Shown here: piece after piece, positions 34,860 through 43,903 of the stretch
Numbering within the stretch: the stretch's first letter is position 1
Layout of the letters: each line of letters begins with the position of its first letter
Source: Alphaproteobacteria bacterium
Lineage (GTDB): Bacteria > Pseudomonadota > Alphaproteobacteria > JAGPBS01
Reading direction: 5' to 3'
NCBI GenBank assembly: GCA_018063245.1
Contig: JAGPBS010000012.1
Coordinates: forward strand, 1 to 44,104
DNA length: 44,104 bases
Program-made: the position numbers and the translations under genes
Notes under the pieces: model-generated
What the model saw: only the letters and a program-made list of their open reading frames with translations
The model's database searches: none
What the model was told of the DNA's origin: nothing

Positions 34860-34905
34860 CCATCATAAAGAGCCCTCTAAACGCGGGGCTTGATGGTTTT
34901 ATTTT
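34860..34905 (+). promoter_or_regulatory. Hairpin with T-rich tail in the leader of the RNase J gene
   Basis: CCATCA (34860-34865) pairs with TGATGG (34891-34896) and AGCCC (34871-34875) with GGGCT (34886-34890), with a TAAAG bulge on the left arm; TTTTATTTT follows. It resembles an intrinsic terminator and lies about 85 bases before the chosen start of rnj. The surrounding 34709-34988 holds no supported gene. Confidence 0.5.
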
Positions 34906-34988
34906 AAAATTTTAAAAACTATGTTATGATATTGGCAGAAAACCGACTTGATAATATAAGTAAACAGAAAGAAGACACTACCGTGACT

Positions 34989-36731
34989 ATGAATAAAGAT
35001 CATTTTTCAAAAAAGAAGAAATCTCACAAACAACAATCTCATATTAAATCCTTTGATTTAAAAACAACACCCCACAAAAAATTTACACCTCCAGCTGATG
35101 AAAACTGGTTTGTTTCCCTTGGTGGATCTGGTGAAATTGGAACCAACTTAAACTTCTATGGCCATGACGGAAAATGGCTAATGGTTGATTTTGGTATTTC
35201 ATTCGGTAATGACATGACACCAGGTGTTGATGTGATTATGCCAGACATTTCATTTGCTGCCGAACATAAGCGCGACATTGAAGCGCTGATCGTCACACAT
35301 GCACATGAAGATCACTGCGGTGCTATCCCTTATTTGTGGCAAAAACTAAAATGCCCAATTTATTGCACCCCTTTTACAGCAGAAATTGTCAAAGCAAAAA
35401 TGCAAGAATCTGGTGTTAATTTAGAAAACAACTTACATGTTGTCCCCCTTGATTCTGAAATTGAACTCGGACAATTTAAAGTTCATTTCATTAGCATGAC
35501 ACACTCAATCCCTGAATCATGTGCTTTATTTATCCAAACAAAAGCCGGAAACGTTGTTCATACTGGTGACTGGCGTGTAGATGAAAACCCAATTGTTGGC
35601 CGTAAAACAAACGTTCCATTCTTAAAACAAATTGGCGAACAAGGTGTTGATGTAATGGTTTGCGATTCAACAAATGCAAACGTAAAGTCAGTTGACGGAT
35701 CAGAACTTGAAGTTGAGGCCACCTTACGCCGTATCTTTAAAGATTATAAGCACCGTGTTTTAGTCACTTGCTTTGCCTCAAACATTGGCCGTGTTGTTAG
35801 CGTTGCGCGTGCAGCTCATGAGCAAAACAGAAAAGTGGCTCTTGTTGGTCGATCACTCTGGCGCATGACTGGTGCTGCTAAAGAGACAGGCTATCTTGCC
35901 GGGATTGATAATTTCATTTCAGAAACTGATATGAGAAACTATGCCGACGATGAACTCGTTCTTATCTGCACAGGTAGCCAAGGCGAAGCACGTGCTGCCA
36001 TGTCTAAGATTGCTAGAGGCGAACATCAACACGTACGCATTAAGCCATCAGACTTAGTCCTTTTCTCATCACGTGAAATTCCAGGAAATGAATTAGCGCT
36101 CAATCGCGTGAAAAACAACCTGAGTCAGTTAAATGTGAAATATATGACAGCCGATGACGAAATGATTCACGTTTCTGGTCACCCAGCACAAGATCAATTA
36201 TTACAGCTTTACCAATGGGTTAAGCCAAAAATATCTGTGCCTGTTCACGGTGAAGTCATGCATCAAACAGCCCATGCTGAAATTGCACATGCAGCCAATG
36301 CAAAACAAGTTGTAATTCCTGACAATGGTGATTTGTTCAGCTTTAAAGATGGCGCTGCTCATTTGATTGATAAAATCAAAACAGGTAAATATGCATTGCA
36401 AGGTGATAAGGTTGTTGCTTTTGATGAAGATGTCATTCGCGATCGTTTCAGAATGATGAATTCTGGCCTTGTGATGATTACACTTGTGCTCGACGAAAAT
36501 GGAGAAGTTGTCTCTGATCCTGTTGTCAGCACCATGGGTATTTTCGATGAAAGCGACTACGATATTGGACGCGTTGATGAAATTATCTATGATACTCTTG
36601 GATCAATGAACCCTTCTCAAATCGAACAAGATGCTCTGATTGAAGAAATGATTGGCCCAAAAGTCAAAAGATACTTCTCATCTCGTTATGGTATGAAACC
36701 AAACCTCAAACTCCATATTGCAAGGGTATAA
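34989..36731 (+). CDS. rnj: Ribonuclease J
   Basis: 580 residues. Beta-CASP metallo-beta-lactamase with 5'-3' exo- and endonuclease activity in mRNA and rRNA processing. LGGSGEIGTNLNFYG (44-58), metal motif THAHEDHCGA (His104, His106, Asp108, His109), HTGDWR, VCDSTN, the beta-CASP block CFASNIGRVVSVARAAHEQNRKVALVGRSLWRMTGAAKETGYL, FSSREIPGNE and PVHGEVMH. The start is uncertain: ATG 34989 gives a Lys/His-rich 38-residue extension before the fold; an in-frame ATG at 34926 adds 21 more. None has a strong ribosome-binding site. Confidence 0.93.
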   Translation: MNKDHFSKKKKSHKQQSHIKSFDLKTTPHKKFTPPADENWFVSLGGSGEIGTNLNFYGHDGKWLMVDFGISFGNDMTPGVDVIMPDISFAAEHKRDIEALIVTHAHEDHCGAIPYLWQKLKCPIYCTPFTAEIVKAKMQESGVNLENNLHVVPLDSEIELGQFKVHFISMTHSIPESCALFIQTKAGNVVHTGDWRVDENPIVGRKTNVPFLKQIGEQGVDVMVCDSTNANVKSVDGSELEVEATLRRIFKDYKHRVLVTCFASNIGRVVSVARAAHEQNRKVALVGRSLWRMTGAAKETGYLAGIDNFISETDMRNYADDELVLICTGSQGEARAAMSKIARGEHQHVRIKPSDLVLFSSREIPGNELALNRVKNNLSQLNVKYMTADDEMIHVSGHPAQDQLLQLYQWVKPKISVPVHGEVMHQTAHAEIAHAANAKQVVIPDNGDLFSFKDGAAHLIDKIKTGKYALQGDKVVAFDEDVIRDRFRMMNSGLVMITLVLDENGEVVSDPVVSTMGIFDESDYDIGRVDEIIYDTLGSMNPSQIEQDALIEEMIGPKVKRYFSSRYGMKPNLKLHIARV

Positions 36732-36735
36732 AATT

Positions 36736-37146
36736 ATGCTAAAAAGACTAAACCATGTGGCAATCGCCGTTCCTGATTCAGAACAAGCAGCAGCTCATTA
36801 TGGTTTAGTCTTTGGCATGACGCCCTCTTCTGTCCAGATATTGCCTGAACATGGCGTTAAAGTTGTTTTTGTTGAAACAGAAAATATGAAGATTGAATTC
36901 ATATCACCTCTTGATGACACATCCCCTATCGCGAATTTTTTAGAAAAAAACCCAAAAGGCGGCATTCACCATCTTTGTTTTGAGGTCGATGATGTCACAA
37001 AATCTCTGGCTCATCTGCAGAGCATAAACATCAATCCTGTAGGCTTTAAGGAGCCTCGTATTGGCGCTCATGGTAACCCTGTCATCTTTCTATCACCTAA
37101 AGATTTTTATGGCACATTGTTGGAACTTGAAGAAATCCCTTCGTAA
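36736..37146 (+). CDS. mce: Methylmalonyl-CoA epimerase
   Basis: 136 residues. Interconverts the two epimers of methylmalonyl-CoA so that propionyl-CoA carbon can enter the TCA cycle as succinyl-CoA. Vicinal-oxygen-chelate fold: KRLNHVAIAV with His7, ENMKIEFISP, GIHHLCFEVDDV (His78-His79), and GTLLELEE at the C-terminus supply the metal ligands. ATG 36736 has AAGGG nine bases upstream, placed in the end of rnj; it therefore likely shares that transcript. The mutase is not in the window. Confidence 0.92.
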   Translation: MLKRLNHVAIAVPDSEQAAAHYGLVFGMTPSSVQILPEHGVKVVFVETENMKIEFISPLDDTSPIANFLEKNPKGGIHHLCFEVDDVTKSLAHLQSININPVGFKEPRIGAHGNPVIFLSPKDFYGTLLELEEIPS

Positions 37147-37189
37147 GAACCTTGCCATTTATTTTTAAATATATTAAAGTTTCAGTAAG

Positions 37190-37195
37190 TATAAT
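37190..37195 (+). promoter_or_regulatory. TATAAT box upstream of chpT
   Basis: A perfect -10 hexamer stands 49 bases before the chpT ATG in the 98-bp gap after mce. No good -35 is seen at 16-18 bases, so an activator might be needed; weak evidence. Confidence 0.3.
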
Positions 37196-37244
37196 CCTTT
37201 AATCTCGAATGTCCTATGCAAAAAAATAAGAATGAGCAGACACC

Positions 37245-37928
37245 ATGACATCCACAATTGACTTGAAAATTTTAGAGACTCTCTCTTCAAAAATTTGCCA
37301 CGATCTCGTGAATCCCATCAGCGCAATCAATAATGGCGTTGAATTGCTTGAAGATAGTAGCAATGATGGAAATTTCTCAAAAGAAGCAATCAAAATGGTT
37401 GAATTTTCGGGAGATCAAGCCTCTAAACGGCTCCAAATTTTCCGTTATGCTTATGGACAGCTCTTATCCGGCACAGGCACCCCCCTTACAAAAATTGTTG
37501 AAACCATCAACTCATTTCTATCAAGCAGCCGTATTTCTGTTGAATTCCCTACCAATTTCGCAGCATCGCCCTTAATGAAAAAAGATGGCTTCTTAAGGCT
37601 TTTGATCAACGCCTTTCTCTTTTCATTCGAAATTATGCAAATCGAAGGCACAATCACTGTTCAAGATAATATTTCTGTCGATGGAGAAGCTCTCTCATTG
37701 CATATTTTTGGAAAACATAAAGACATTAATGCTGAAGTTCTTTCAGGGCTCCAAGGACGCAGCAATGCGAATGACGTATCTGTTCAATCGATCACCGCCT
37801 ATCTGCTAGGATGCTATGTTCGTCAGTATGGCGCAACCATTGCTTTAGAGGTGACAGATGAAATTAACATGACCCTCAAACTGACAATGCCAGAACAAGG
37901 AGTCGTCAGCTCCACACAGCTGAACTAG
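37245..37928 (+). CDS. chpT: Histidine phosphotransferase ChpT
   Basis: 227 residues. Relays phosphate from the hybrid kinase CckA to CtrA and CpdR, controlling cell cycle and development in Alphaproteobacteria. The phosphorylated His19 lies in LSSKICHDLVNPISAINNGVELLED, which matches the family consensus closely. The second half is a degenerate ATPase-like domain (LLINAFLFSFEIM; LHIFGKHKDINAEVLSGLQG; SVQSITAYLLGCYVRQYGATI). It ends seven bases before the convergent DUF924 gene. Confidence 0.92.
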   Translation: MTSTIDLKILETLSSKICHDLVNPISAINNGVELLEDSSNDGNFSKEAIKMVEFSGDQASKRLQIFRYAYGQLLSGTGTPLTKIVETINSFLSSSRISVEFPTNFAASPLMKKDGFLRLLINAFLFSFEIMQIEGTITVQDNISVDGEALSLHIFGKHKDINAEVLSGLQGRSNANDVSVQSITAYLLGCYVRQYGATIALEVTDEINMTLKLTMPEQGVVSSTQLN

Positions 37929-37935
37929 CCCCCCC

Positions 37936-38514
37936 CTATTTGCCCTTCATAAAATTTGTTTCCTCGAGAAATTTTATTTCATCTGGTGTGCTCTTTCTGC
38001 CCAAGATCGAATTTCGATGCGGAAAGCGCCCAAATTGCACAATGACGTCTCGGTGTTCAATTGCATATTTCAACGTATACTCATCTCCCAGAGCCTCAAA
38101 AAGAGCAACAGAATAATCCTGATTTTCAATCTTTTCACTATGCTCAAAAGGAAGATATAGGAATACCCTTTGCGTAGGTAAAAGGTTCTGGTCATATTTT
38201 TTGTCTAATGCATCCCGGCTAACGCTGAGAGCCATTGGGTCTGAAGCAAAAGCTTGAGGTGTACCTCTGTACATATTTCTTGGGAATTGATCGAGCAAAA
38301 TGACTAAGGCCAAACTTCCTTTTGGTGTTTCTGAAAGCGCATTTAATTTACCTGCAACAGCTTCAACATAGATGGATTCAAATTGTGTTTTGACCTGTTG
38401 ATCAAACTCAGGTGAGCTTTGAAACCAAAAATCTTGAAAATGACCATAGGTGTCCGATTCAGGATCTCCGAACCAGAAGTTTAGTATGGATGATATAATC
38501 AATTGAGATGACAT
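37936..38514 (-). CDS. DUF924 family protein
   Basis: 192 residues. Signature blocks of the family: ILNFWFGDPES at the N-terminus, FQDFWFQSSPEFDQQVKTQFESIYVEAVAG, LALVILLDQFPRNMYRGTPQAFASDPMAL, FLYLPFEHSEKIENQDYSVALF and the end FGRFPHRNSILGR. All-helical, TPR-like; no biochemical role is established. AAGGG precedes the ATG. Convergent with chpT. Confidence 0.93.
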   Translation of the reverse strand: MSSQLIISSILNFWFGDPESDTYGHFQDFWFQSSPEFDQQVKTQFESIYVEAVAGKLNALSETPKGSLALVILLDQFPRNMYRGTPQAFASDPMALSVSRDALDKKYDQNLLPTQRVFLYLPFEHSEKIENQDYSVALFEALGDEYTLKYAIEHRDVIVQFGRFPHRNSILGRKSTPDEIKFLEETNFMKGK

Positions 38515-38553
38515 TACTTTCCCTTTTTTTTGCTAATAGCTTTCTGAGGAAAA

Positions 38554-38630
38554 TGGCGTGCCCGAAGGGATTCGAACCCCTGACCCACAGCTTAGAAGGC
38601 TGTTGCTCTATCCGGCTGAGCTACGGGCAC
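38554..38630 (-). tRNA. tRNA-Arg (anticodon UCU)
   Basis: Read on the minus strand: acceptor GTGCCCG/CGGGCAC, D arm AGCTCAGCCGGATAGAGC, anticodon stem ACAGC/GCTGT with loop CTTCTAA (anticodon TCT, reads AGA), T arm with TTCGAAT, discriminator G and encoded CCA (38554-38556). Confidence 0.96.
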
Positions 38631-38810
38631 GTAATGAAACATTTTATAGCAATCGTCTCATGTGATTTTATAGCTCATTTGACAAGAAAATCCAAGCTCT
38701 TTTTTTGAAAAAAAGAATAATAATATCTCGGCAGATCACAGAATAATACTCAAACGAGAGTTATAAACTCATCATGACTGTATTGATTTTAGAAAGAGGG
38801 TTTTTAAAAG

Positions 38811-38888
38811 TGGTCGGGGCGCCCAGATTCGAACTGGGGGCCCCCTGTACCCAAAACAGGTGCGCTGACCAGGCTGCGCTACGCCCCG
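38811..38888 (-). tRNA. tRNA-Pro (anticodon UGG)
   Basis: Minus strand: acceptor CGGGGCG/CGCCCCG, D arm GCGCAGCCTGGTCAGCGC, anticodon stem CCTGT/ACAGG with loop TTTGGGT (anticodon TGG), T stem CCCAG/CTGGG with loop TTCGAAT, discriminator A and encoded CCA (38811-38813). Confidence 0.96.
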
Positions 38889-39041
38889 ACATATGCTTTT
38901 AATTTAAAGACGAAGGATAAAATTTCTTTTAACCCCTCTTAAAAATTTTAAAGCCATTTTTTAACTTACTTGTATTTCTAACCCATCCAGACGAATTTAT
39001 CAAGTCTCTTTTTTGAAATTAGAGAACTTTTTTTATGAGCT

Positions 39042-39560
39042 TTAAAATAATCGAGCATTTAGAACGAGATCACCAGCCTTCAAATGATTTTTATCAGCAC
39101 CTCCGCCCTTGATTTCCAGTACTCCCATCACCGGAACATCTGATGAAATCTCTTCAATTGACAAAGGCGTCACATTTTTTTGTATTTTCACAATGCGGCC
39201 ATTTTCAGCAATAAAGAGCATGTCTAATGGAATAATCGTATCTTTCATCCACATTGACACAACTTTTGCAGGATCAAATGAAAAAAGCATCGCTTGATCA
39301 TCTTCAACCTTATCAACAAAACTAAGACCTGAAGCAAGTTCATCAGGTGTCGAAGCAATTGCACCTTTAAAAATCACACGCCTATGATCCTGAGTGATGA
39401 CCATAATTGTATGATCATAATTAATCTGTCTTTTTGTTGGCTTTAAAGGTTGCTGGGTGGCTTCTACTAAAAAAATGTGTGATCCTGTCGCAAAATGCGA
39501 TACTACAATACCCACAAGACCTAAGAAGAGCGTTACAAGGATATATTTTTTTATATTCAT
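39042..39560 (-). CDS. DUF192 family exported protein
   Basis: 172 residues. An N-terminal membrane anchor/signal (YILVTLFLGLVGIVVSHFA) is followed by the DUF192 domain: STPDELASGLSFVDKVEDDQAMLFSFD, VSMWMKDTIIPLDMLFIAENGRIVKI, and VMGVLEIKGGGADKNHLKAGDLV. Other members are small periplasmic beta-barrel proteins of unknown role. ATG 39560 is chosen: AAGGA then has an eight-base spacing, whereas it abuts the ATG nine bases upstream. Confidence 0.9.
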   Translation of the reverse strand: MNIKKYILVTLFLGLVGIVVSHFATGSHIFLVEATQQPLKPTKRQINYDHTIMVITQDHRRVIFKGAIASTPDELASGLSFVDKVEDDQAMLFSFDPAKVVSMWMKDTIIPLDMLFIAENGRIVKIQKNVTPLSIEEISSDVPVMGVLEIKGGGADKNHLKAGDLVLNARLF

Positions 39561-39602
39561 CTGTGTCATCCTTTCTTATAGCATGCTCAGAGTAAATTTT
39601 TG

Positions 39603-40952
39603 TTAAATGAAGAAGATATAACTGAGTAACACGAAGAGCGGCAGCAACGTAATGCAAGCAATGAACATATATGAGAAAAAGCCAGGCATCTTGATGCCAT
39701 TATGTTCAGCAATTGATTTCACCATAAAGTTTGGCGCATTTCCTATATAAGTCATGGCTCCCATAAAGACAGCACCTGCTGAAATAGCAACCAATGTCTG
39801 AGATAAAGTTGTCATAAGCTCTGTCACATGTGCATTGGTTGCATTAAAAAACACTAAATAAGTCGGTGCATTATCTAAGAAACTTGATAAAGTGCCCGTG
39901 AGCCAAAAGTACATTAATGGATCCGGCTCACCATTCCGATTCACAAGAGCAATCAGAGAATGAAAGGCCCCCTTCTCTCCTGCTTTTAACATAGCAAGAA
40001 CAGGGATAATTGTCATGAAGATCCCAAAGAAAATTTTTGCAACCTCAAGCAAAGGCTCCCAATTAAAATCATTCAAACGATGTGTTTCTTCATGTGTGAT
40101 CCAAAGCGAGAAAAGCGCAATCAAAATCATACCACCATTCACAACCATTTGCGTGTAAGTAAACATCACATCAAAAATCATCACACCTTGATCTGTCTGA
40201 TATTTCCCCCCCAAAAAGAGCAACAGAATGATTGCAACCAGCGGGATAAAGTTCCATTTCCCTTCAACATAAAAAAGCTTGGTATCTTGGTGAAACTTTT
40301 TTGGATGATCATCTTCTTTTGAGAAAAAGTATGTATCAACAATAAAAAAGATCACCAACACTGAAAACACCATAAATAGCATCGGCTTTAGGAGATGACT
40401 TGTTGGCCAGAAAAATGATACCCCTTGCAAATATCCAAGAAAGAGTGGTGGATCACCAATTGGCGTCAAAGATCCACCGATATTTGAAATCAAAAATATA
40501 AAAAACACAATAACATGAACCTTATGATTTCTATATTGATTCGCCTTAATAAAGGGTCGAATCAGTAAAATCGATGCCCCTGTTGTTCCCATAATACTTG
40601 CCAAAAAGGATCCAAACATCAAAAGAGCCGTATTGATTATAGGTGTTCCTACAAAATTTCCAACAATTCGAATGCCTCCTGTCACTGTAAAAAGAGCAAA
40701 CAACAAAATAATAAAGGGCAGATAATCATGTAAAAAAGTTGCCAAAATATGGTGCGTTACAATATGTGCCTCTATTATAAAATAAGCAGGCATCACAAAA
40801 CAAAGAGCCCATGCTAAGGCGATTTTACCGTAATGATGATGCCAGATTTTTGGTGCAAACAATGGAAACAAACCAATTGAAAGTAAAATCCCTGCAAAAG
40901 GGATACCCCATAATAATCCCATCGTCTCGACTGGAAAAGCAAATTGATGCAT
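39603..40952 (-). CDS. nhaD: Sodium:proton antiporter, NhaD type
   Basis: 449 residues, 11-12 hydrophobic segments. Ion-transporter superfamily: LFALFTVTGGIRIVGNFVGTP, GTTGASILLIRPFI, FFIFLISNIGGSLTPIGDPPLFLGYLQGVSFFWP, and FWLTGTLSSFLDNAPTYLVFFN with the TYIGNAPNFMVKSIAEHNGIKMPGF block, all typical of NhaD. It would export Na+ against H+ at the inner membrane. A citrate or arsenite permease label would be possible from superfamily similarity alone. Good ribosome-binding site (AAAGGA) before ATG. Confidence 0.87.
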   Translation of the reverse strand: MHQFAFPVETMGLLWGIPFAGILLSIGLFPLFAPKIWHHHYGKIALAWALCFVMPAYFIIEAHIVTHHILATFLHDYLPFIILLFALFTVTGGIRIVGNFVGTPIINTALLMFGSFLASIMGTTGASILLIRPFIKANQYRNHKVHVIVFFIFLISNIGGSLTPIGDPPLFLGYLQGVSFFWPTSHLLKPMLFMVFSVLVIFFIVDTYFFSKEDDHPKKFHQDTKLFYVEGKWNFIPLVAIILLLFLGGKYQTDQGVMIFDVMFTYTQMVVNGGMILIALFSLWITHEETHRLNDFNWEPLLEVAKIFFGIFMTIIPVLAMLKAGEKGAFHSLIALVNRNGEPDPLMYFWLTGTLSSFLDNAPTYLVFFNATNAHVTELMTTLSQTLVAISAGAVFMGAMTYIGNAPNFMVKSIAEHNGIKMPGFFSYMFIACITLLPLFVLLSYIFFI

Positions 40953-40990
40953 CTTATTCCTTTATTATTATTTTTATCCGAAAGAGCCCA

Positions 40991-41052
40991 CTTTTGTCAC
41001 CCCCGCCTTCCCCCTACGCCAAGGCTTCGGAGCGACAGGTCGCAGGAATAAC
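40991..41052. repeat. Dispersed repeat with TACGCCAAGGCTTCGG core, copy 2
   Basis: 41015-41052 matches 5111-5147 with one indel and a few substitutions. The left flank CTTTTGTCACCCCCGCCT (40991-41008) is the reverse complement of 5156-5173. It fills most of the 158-bp gap between nhaD and prs. Confidence 0.75.
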
Positions 41053-41110
41053 AACTATCTAGATTAAACCACTATTCGAGGAATATTCTATGCTGTATTT
41101 GAAGGAATGA

Positions 41111-42043
41111 TCAATCAAAAAGAGACGAAACGGATTCTTCCAGAGAAATACGCTTAATTGCCTCAGAGAGCAATGATGCAATTGAAATATGCCGAATGGA
41201 ATTAGATTCAGCAATCGCTTGGTTTGGCTCAATACTATTTGTTACAACCAATTCGTCCAATGGAGATTTTGTAATTCTTTCCAGCGCCGGACCAGATAAA
41301 ACACCGTGTGTCGCATAAGCAATCACACTTAAAGCACCAGCCTCTTTCAAAGCTTTTGCAGCATTGCACAGAGTTCCTGCACTATCAACGATATCATCAA
41401 TAATCAAACATTTTCTGTCTTGAACATCACCAATGATATTCATTACTTCTGAATGACCTGGTTGCTCACGTCTTTTATCGATGATTGCAAGATCAGCGTT
41501 CAGTCTTTTTGCAAGACCACGTGCACGAACAACACCGCCCACATCAGGCGATACAATCACTAAATTCTCATTGCCATATTTTTTTTCAATGTCCTTTGCA
41601 AAAACAGGTGATGCAAAAAGATTATCCACAGGGATATCAAAAAAACCTTGGATTTGGCCTGCATGTAGATCAAGCGTTAAAACACGATCGGCACCTGCAA
41701 TGGTAATCAAATTTGCAACAAGTTTTGCAGAAATAGGTGTTCTTGGACCTGTCTTACGATCTTGCCTTGCATAGCCGAAATAGGGAATAACTGCCGTGAT
41801 CCTTTTGGCAGATCCCCGTTTTAAAGCATCTATCGCAATCAAAAGCTCCATCAAATGATCATTTGCTGGATAAGATGTAGATTGGATGATAAAAACATCC
41901 TCTCCACGTACATTTTCATGAATTTCAACAAAGATTTCCATATCGGCAAAGCGGCGAATTGTTGCAAGCGTCAGCGGAATATTCAGCTGTTCACTAATTG
42001 AACGTGCAAGAGAGAGATTACTATTACAGGAAAGAATTTTCAT
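41111..42043 (-). CDS. prs: Ribose-phosphate pyrophosphokinase
   Basis: 310 residues. Makes PRPP for nucleotides, NAD and His/Trp. Signatures: [25 protein letters not shown], the PRPP-synthase motif [21 protein letters not shown] (metal-binding), [14 protein letters not shown] and the PRPP loop [18 protein letters not shown]. Length is normal for class I. Stands alone with 110 bp to glpX. Confidence 0.97.
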   Translation of the reverse strand: MKILSCNSNLSLARSISEQLNIPLTLATIRRFADMEIFVEIHENVRGEDVFIIQSTSYPANDHLMELLIAIDALKRGSAKRITAVIPYFGYARQDRKTGPRTPISAKLVANLITIAGADRVLTLDLHAGQIQGFFDIPVDNLFASPVFAKDIEKKYGNENLVIVSPDVGGVVRARGLAKRLNADLAIIDKRREQPGHSEVMNIIGDVQDRKCLIIDDIVDSAGTLCNAAKALKEAGALSVIAYATHGVLSGPALERITKSPLDELVVTNSIEPNQAIAESNSIRHISIASLLSEAIKRISLEESVSSLFD

Positions 42044-42153
42044 TTATGATCCAATGGTAAGAAAGAAGCAACAGAGAGATAAAAACATACTAACAGATTG
42101 ATAGCAAAGAGCCAAGCTTCTGTAAATATATTTTTGAAACGTCTATCGATCCT

Positions 42154-43134
42154 TTATATCGCCTTCCGTTCAAAATTATGAATCGCATGAATGTGTCTGA
42201 CTGTACCACTTTTCGACCGCATAATGATGGAATGAGTCTCAGCACCTGTTGGCCAGCGACGTACGCCTTTGAGCATTGATCCATCTGTTACACCCGTTGC
42301 TGCAAACATCACATTGCCTTTAGCCAAGTCCAACAATTCATACTTACGATTCAAATCTTGAATACCCCAACGCTCTGCTCTTTTACGCTCATCATCATTG
42401 CGGAATAAAAGCCTTCCTTGCATAAAACCACCAACACATCTAAGCGCAGCTGCCGCCAAAACACCCTCAGGTGCACCACCTGTTCCCAAATAAAGATCAA
42501 CACCAGATAAAGGATTTGTTGTTGCAATCACACCACTCACATCACCATCAGAGATCAGCATAATCCGAGCCCCTGCCTCTCTCACACGCGCAATCAGCTC
42601 TTCATGACGCGGGCGATCCAATATGCAAACCAACAGATCATCAACATTTCCTTTTTTGGCCTTAGCAAGGTTTCTAATATTCTCAAGAGGTGTTTGATCC
42701 AGATCAACAACACCAGAAGCAATACCAGGACCTACAGCAATTTTATCCATATAAACATCTGGTGCATTTAAAAATCCGCCTTCTTCAGCCATTGCAATGA
42801 CAGCAAGCGCATTTTGACCACCTTTTGCCGTAATGGTTGTGCCTTCCAGAGGATCAAGAGCAATATCAATCTTTGGACCACGACCTGATCCAACTTTCTC
42901 ACCAATATAAAGCATAGGCGCTTCATCGCGCTCGCCCTCACCAATAACCACTGTTCCATCAATCTCGAGAGATTGAAGTGTTCTGCGCATTGCATCAACA
43001 GCAACTTGATCTGCTTTTTTCTCATCACCACGACCAACTTCAAGCGATGCTGATAAAGCCGCAGCCTCTGTCACACGAACCGCTTCAAGCGCTAAATTTC
43101 GTTCTAATACATTTGAAAAAGTTACGCCGTGCAT
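42154..43134 (-). CDS. glpX: Fructose-1,6-bisphosphatase class II
   Basis: 326 residues. Gluconeogenic phosphatase. Metal and substrate motifs: VVIGEGERDEAPMLYIGEKVG, DIALDPLEGTTITAKGGQNALAVIA, ILDRPRHEELIARVREAGARIMLISDGDVSG, and GTGGAPEGVLAAAALRCVGG. Length is normal. AGGAG before the ATG. Preceded by the lipoprotein gene with a 28-bp gap. No class I fbp is in view. Confidence 0.95.
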   Translation of the reverse strand: MHGVTFSNVLERNLALEAVRVTEAAALSASLEVGRGDEKKADQVAVDAMRRTLQSLEIDGTVVIGEGERDEAPMLYIGEKVGSGRGPKIDIALDPLEGTTITAKGGQNALAVIAMAEEGGFLNAPDVYMDKIAVGPGIASGVVDLDQTPLENIRNLAKAKKGNVDDLLVCILDRPRHEELIARVREAGARIMLISDGDVSGVIATTNPLSGVDLYLGTGGAPEGVLAAAALRCVGGFMQGRLLFRNDDERKRAERWGIQDLNRKYELLDLAKGNVMFAATGVTDGSMLKGVRRWPTGAETHSIIMRSKSGTVRHIHAIHNFERKAI

Positions 43135-43162
43135 GTGTGTCTCCTATATGCTTTTTTGTTTA

Positions 43163-43822
43163 TTATCGTGTAAATACTTTGAGTTCATTATCTTGCATCC
43201 GGTCAAGGGATGGGAAATAAGATTCATCTAGCTGATCGCTATATCCATAGAAAATACGATCAGAGCGAATGCCTGAGGATAATAAAAGTCTCACCACTCT
43301 TTTCAATCTTTTTTGACCTAAAGTATCAAATCCCAGAAGGCTTTCATTCCTTTTGGCAACAACGACGATCTTATGGTCTTGTCTTTGGACATTTTTGCCA
43401 AATTTTAGAACCTGCTGTTCTTGATTCGGCAGAAAATCAAATTCATCTCCCTCAAAGACAACTGTATCGGCAAGCAAAAAATGCTTTGTCACCTTTTTCA
43501 CATTCACAAGAGAAAAAGGCCCCCTGTTTTCAGACTTGCTTTGAGCATATTGAGACGCAATTTCAATAGATTGATCAGTCTTATTCTTAGAATCAAAATC
43601 ATCTGTATCGTCAAAAAAAACACGCTCAGGCACATCGCCTAAATTTGGGAAAGATTTCTGTGCATTTGCTTCATGACGTGCTTTCATTTCACCACTTTGA
43701 ATTTGATAATCCTCTACACCATCACTTAAGTGATTAAAATCACAAGCTGACAGAGTCAATAAAGCAATGAGAGTCCCGAAAATTTGACCCTTTATAAAAC
43801 TATTTGATTTAAAAACCGTCAC
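43163..43822 (-). CDS. Lipoprotein with OmpA-like C-terminal domain
   Basis: 219 residues. Starts at GTG 43822 with AGGAG six bases upstream. Signal peptide with lipobox LSAC (Cys27) targets it as a lipoprotein. A long polar linker (about 30-115) leads to a C-terminal domain: DTVVFEGDEFDFLPNQEQQVLKFGKNVQ, HKIVVVAKRNESLLGFDTLGQKRLKRVVRLLLSSGIRSDRI, which follows the strand-helix-strand plan of OmpA-like peptidoglycan-binding domains. The usual N-x-x-L-S-x-x-R-A is replaced by DTLGQKRLKRV, so binding to peptidoglycan is doubtful. Acidic in the middle (FFDDTDDFDSKN). Confidence 0.7.
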   Translation of the reverse strand: MTVFKSNSFIKGQIFGTLIALLTLSACDFNHLSDGVEDYQIQSGEMKARHEANAQKSFPNLGDVPERVFFDDTDDFDSKNKTDQSIEIASQYAQSKSENRGPFSLVNVKKVTKHFLLADTVVFEGDEFDFLPNQEQQVLKFGKNVQRQDHKIVVVAKRNESLLGFDTLGQKRLKRVVRLLLSSGIRSDRIFYGYSDQLDESYFPSLDRMQDNELKVFTR

Positions 43823-43903
43823 TCTTTTCTCCTCTTTGTAGAGTCAATTCTACATCATGCTAAAATAAAAACGTTGATAATGATAGAAGATTGTTAATTG
43901 GCA

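Noticed and set aside
38641-38674. Direct repeat ATTTTATAGC, twice, 24 bases apart, by tRNA-Arg
   Set aside because: Short and AT-rich; nothing ties it to a function.
38508-38708. 66-residue plus-strand frame with ACPKGFEPLTHSLEGCC
   Set aside because: It is the antisense translation of tRNA-Arg, a familiar false protein.
40811-41062. 83-residue frame ending YAKASERQVAGITTI
   Set aside because: Overlaps nhaD on the other strand and ends in the dispersed repeat.
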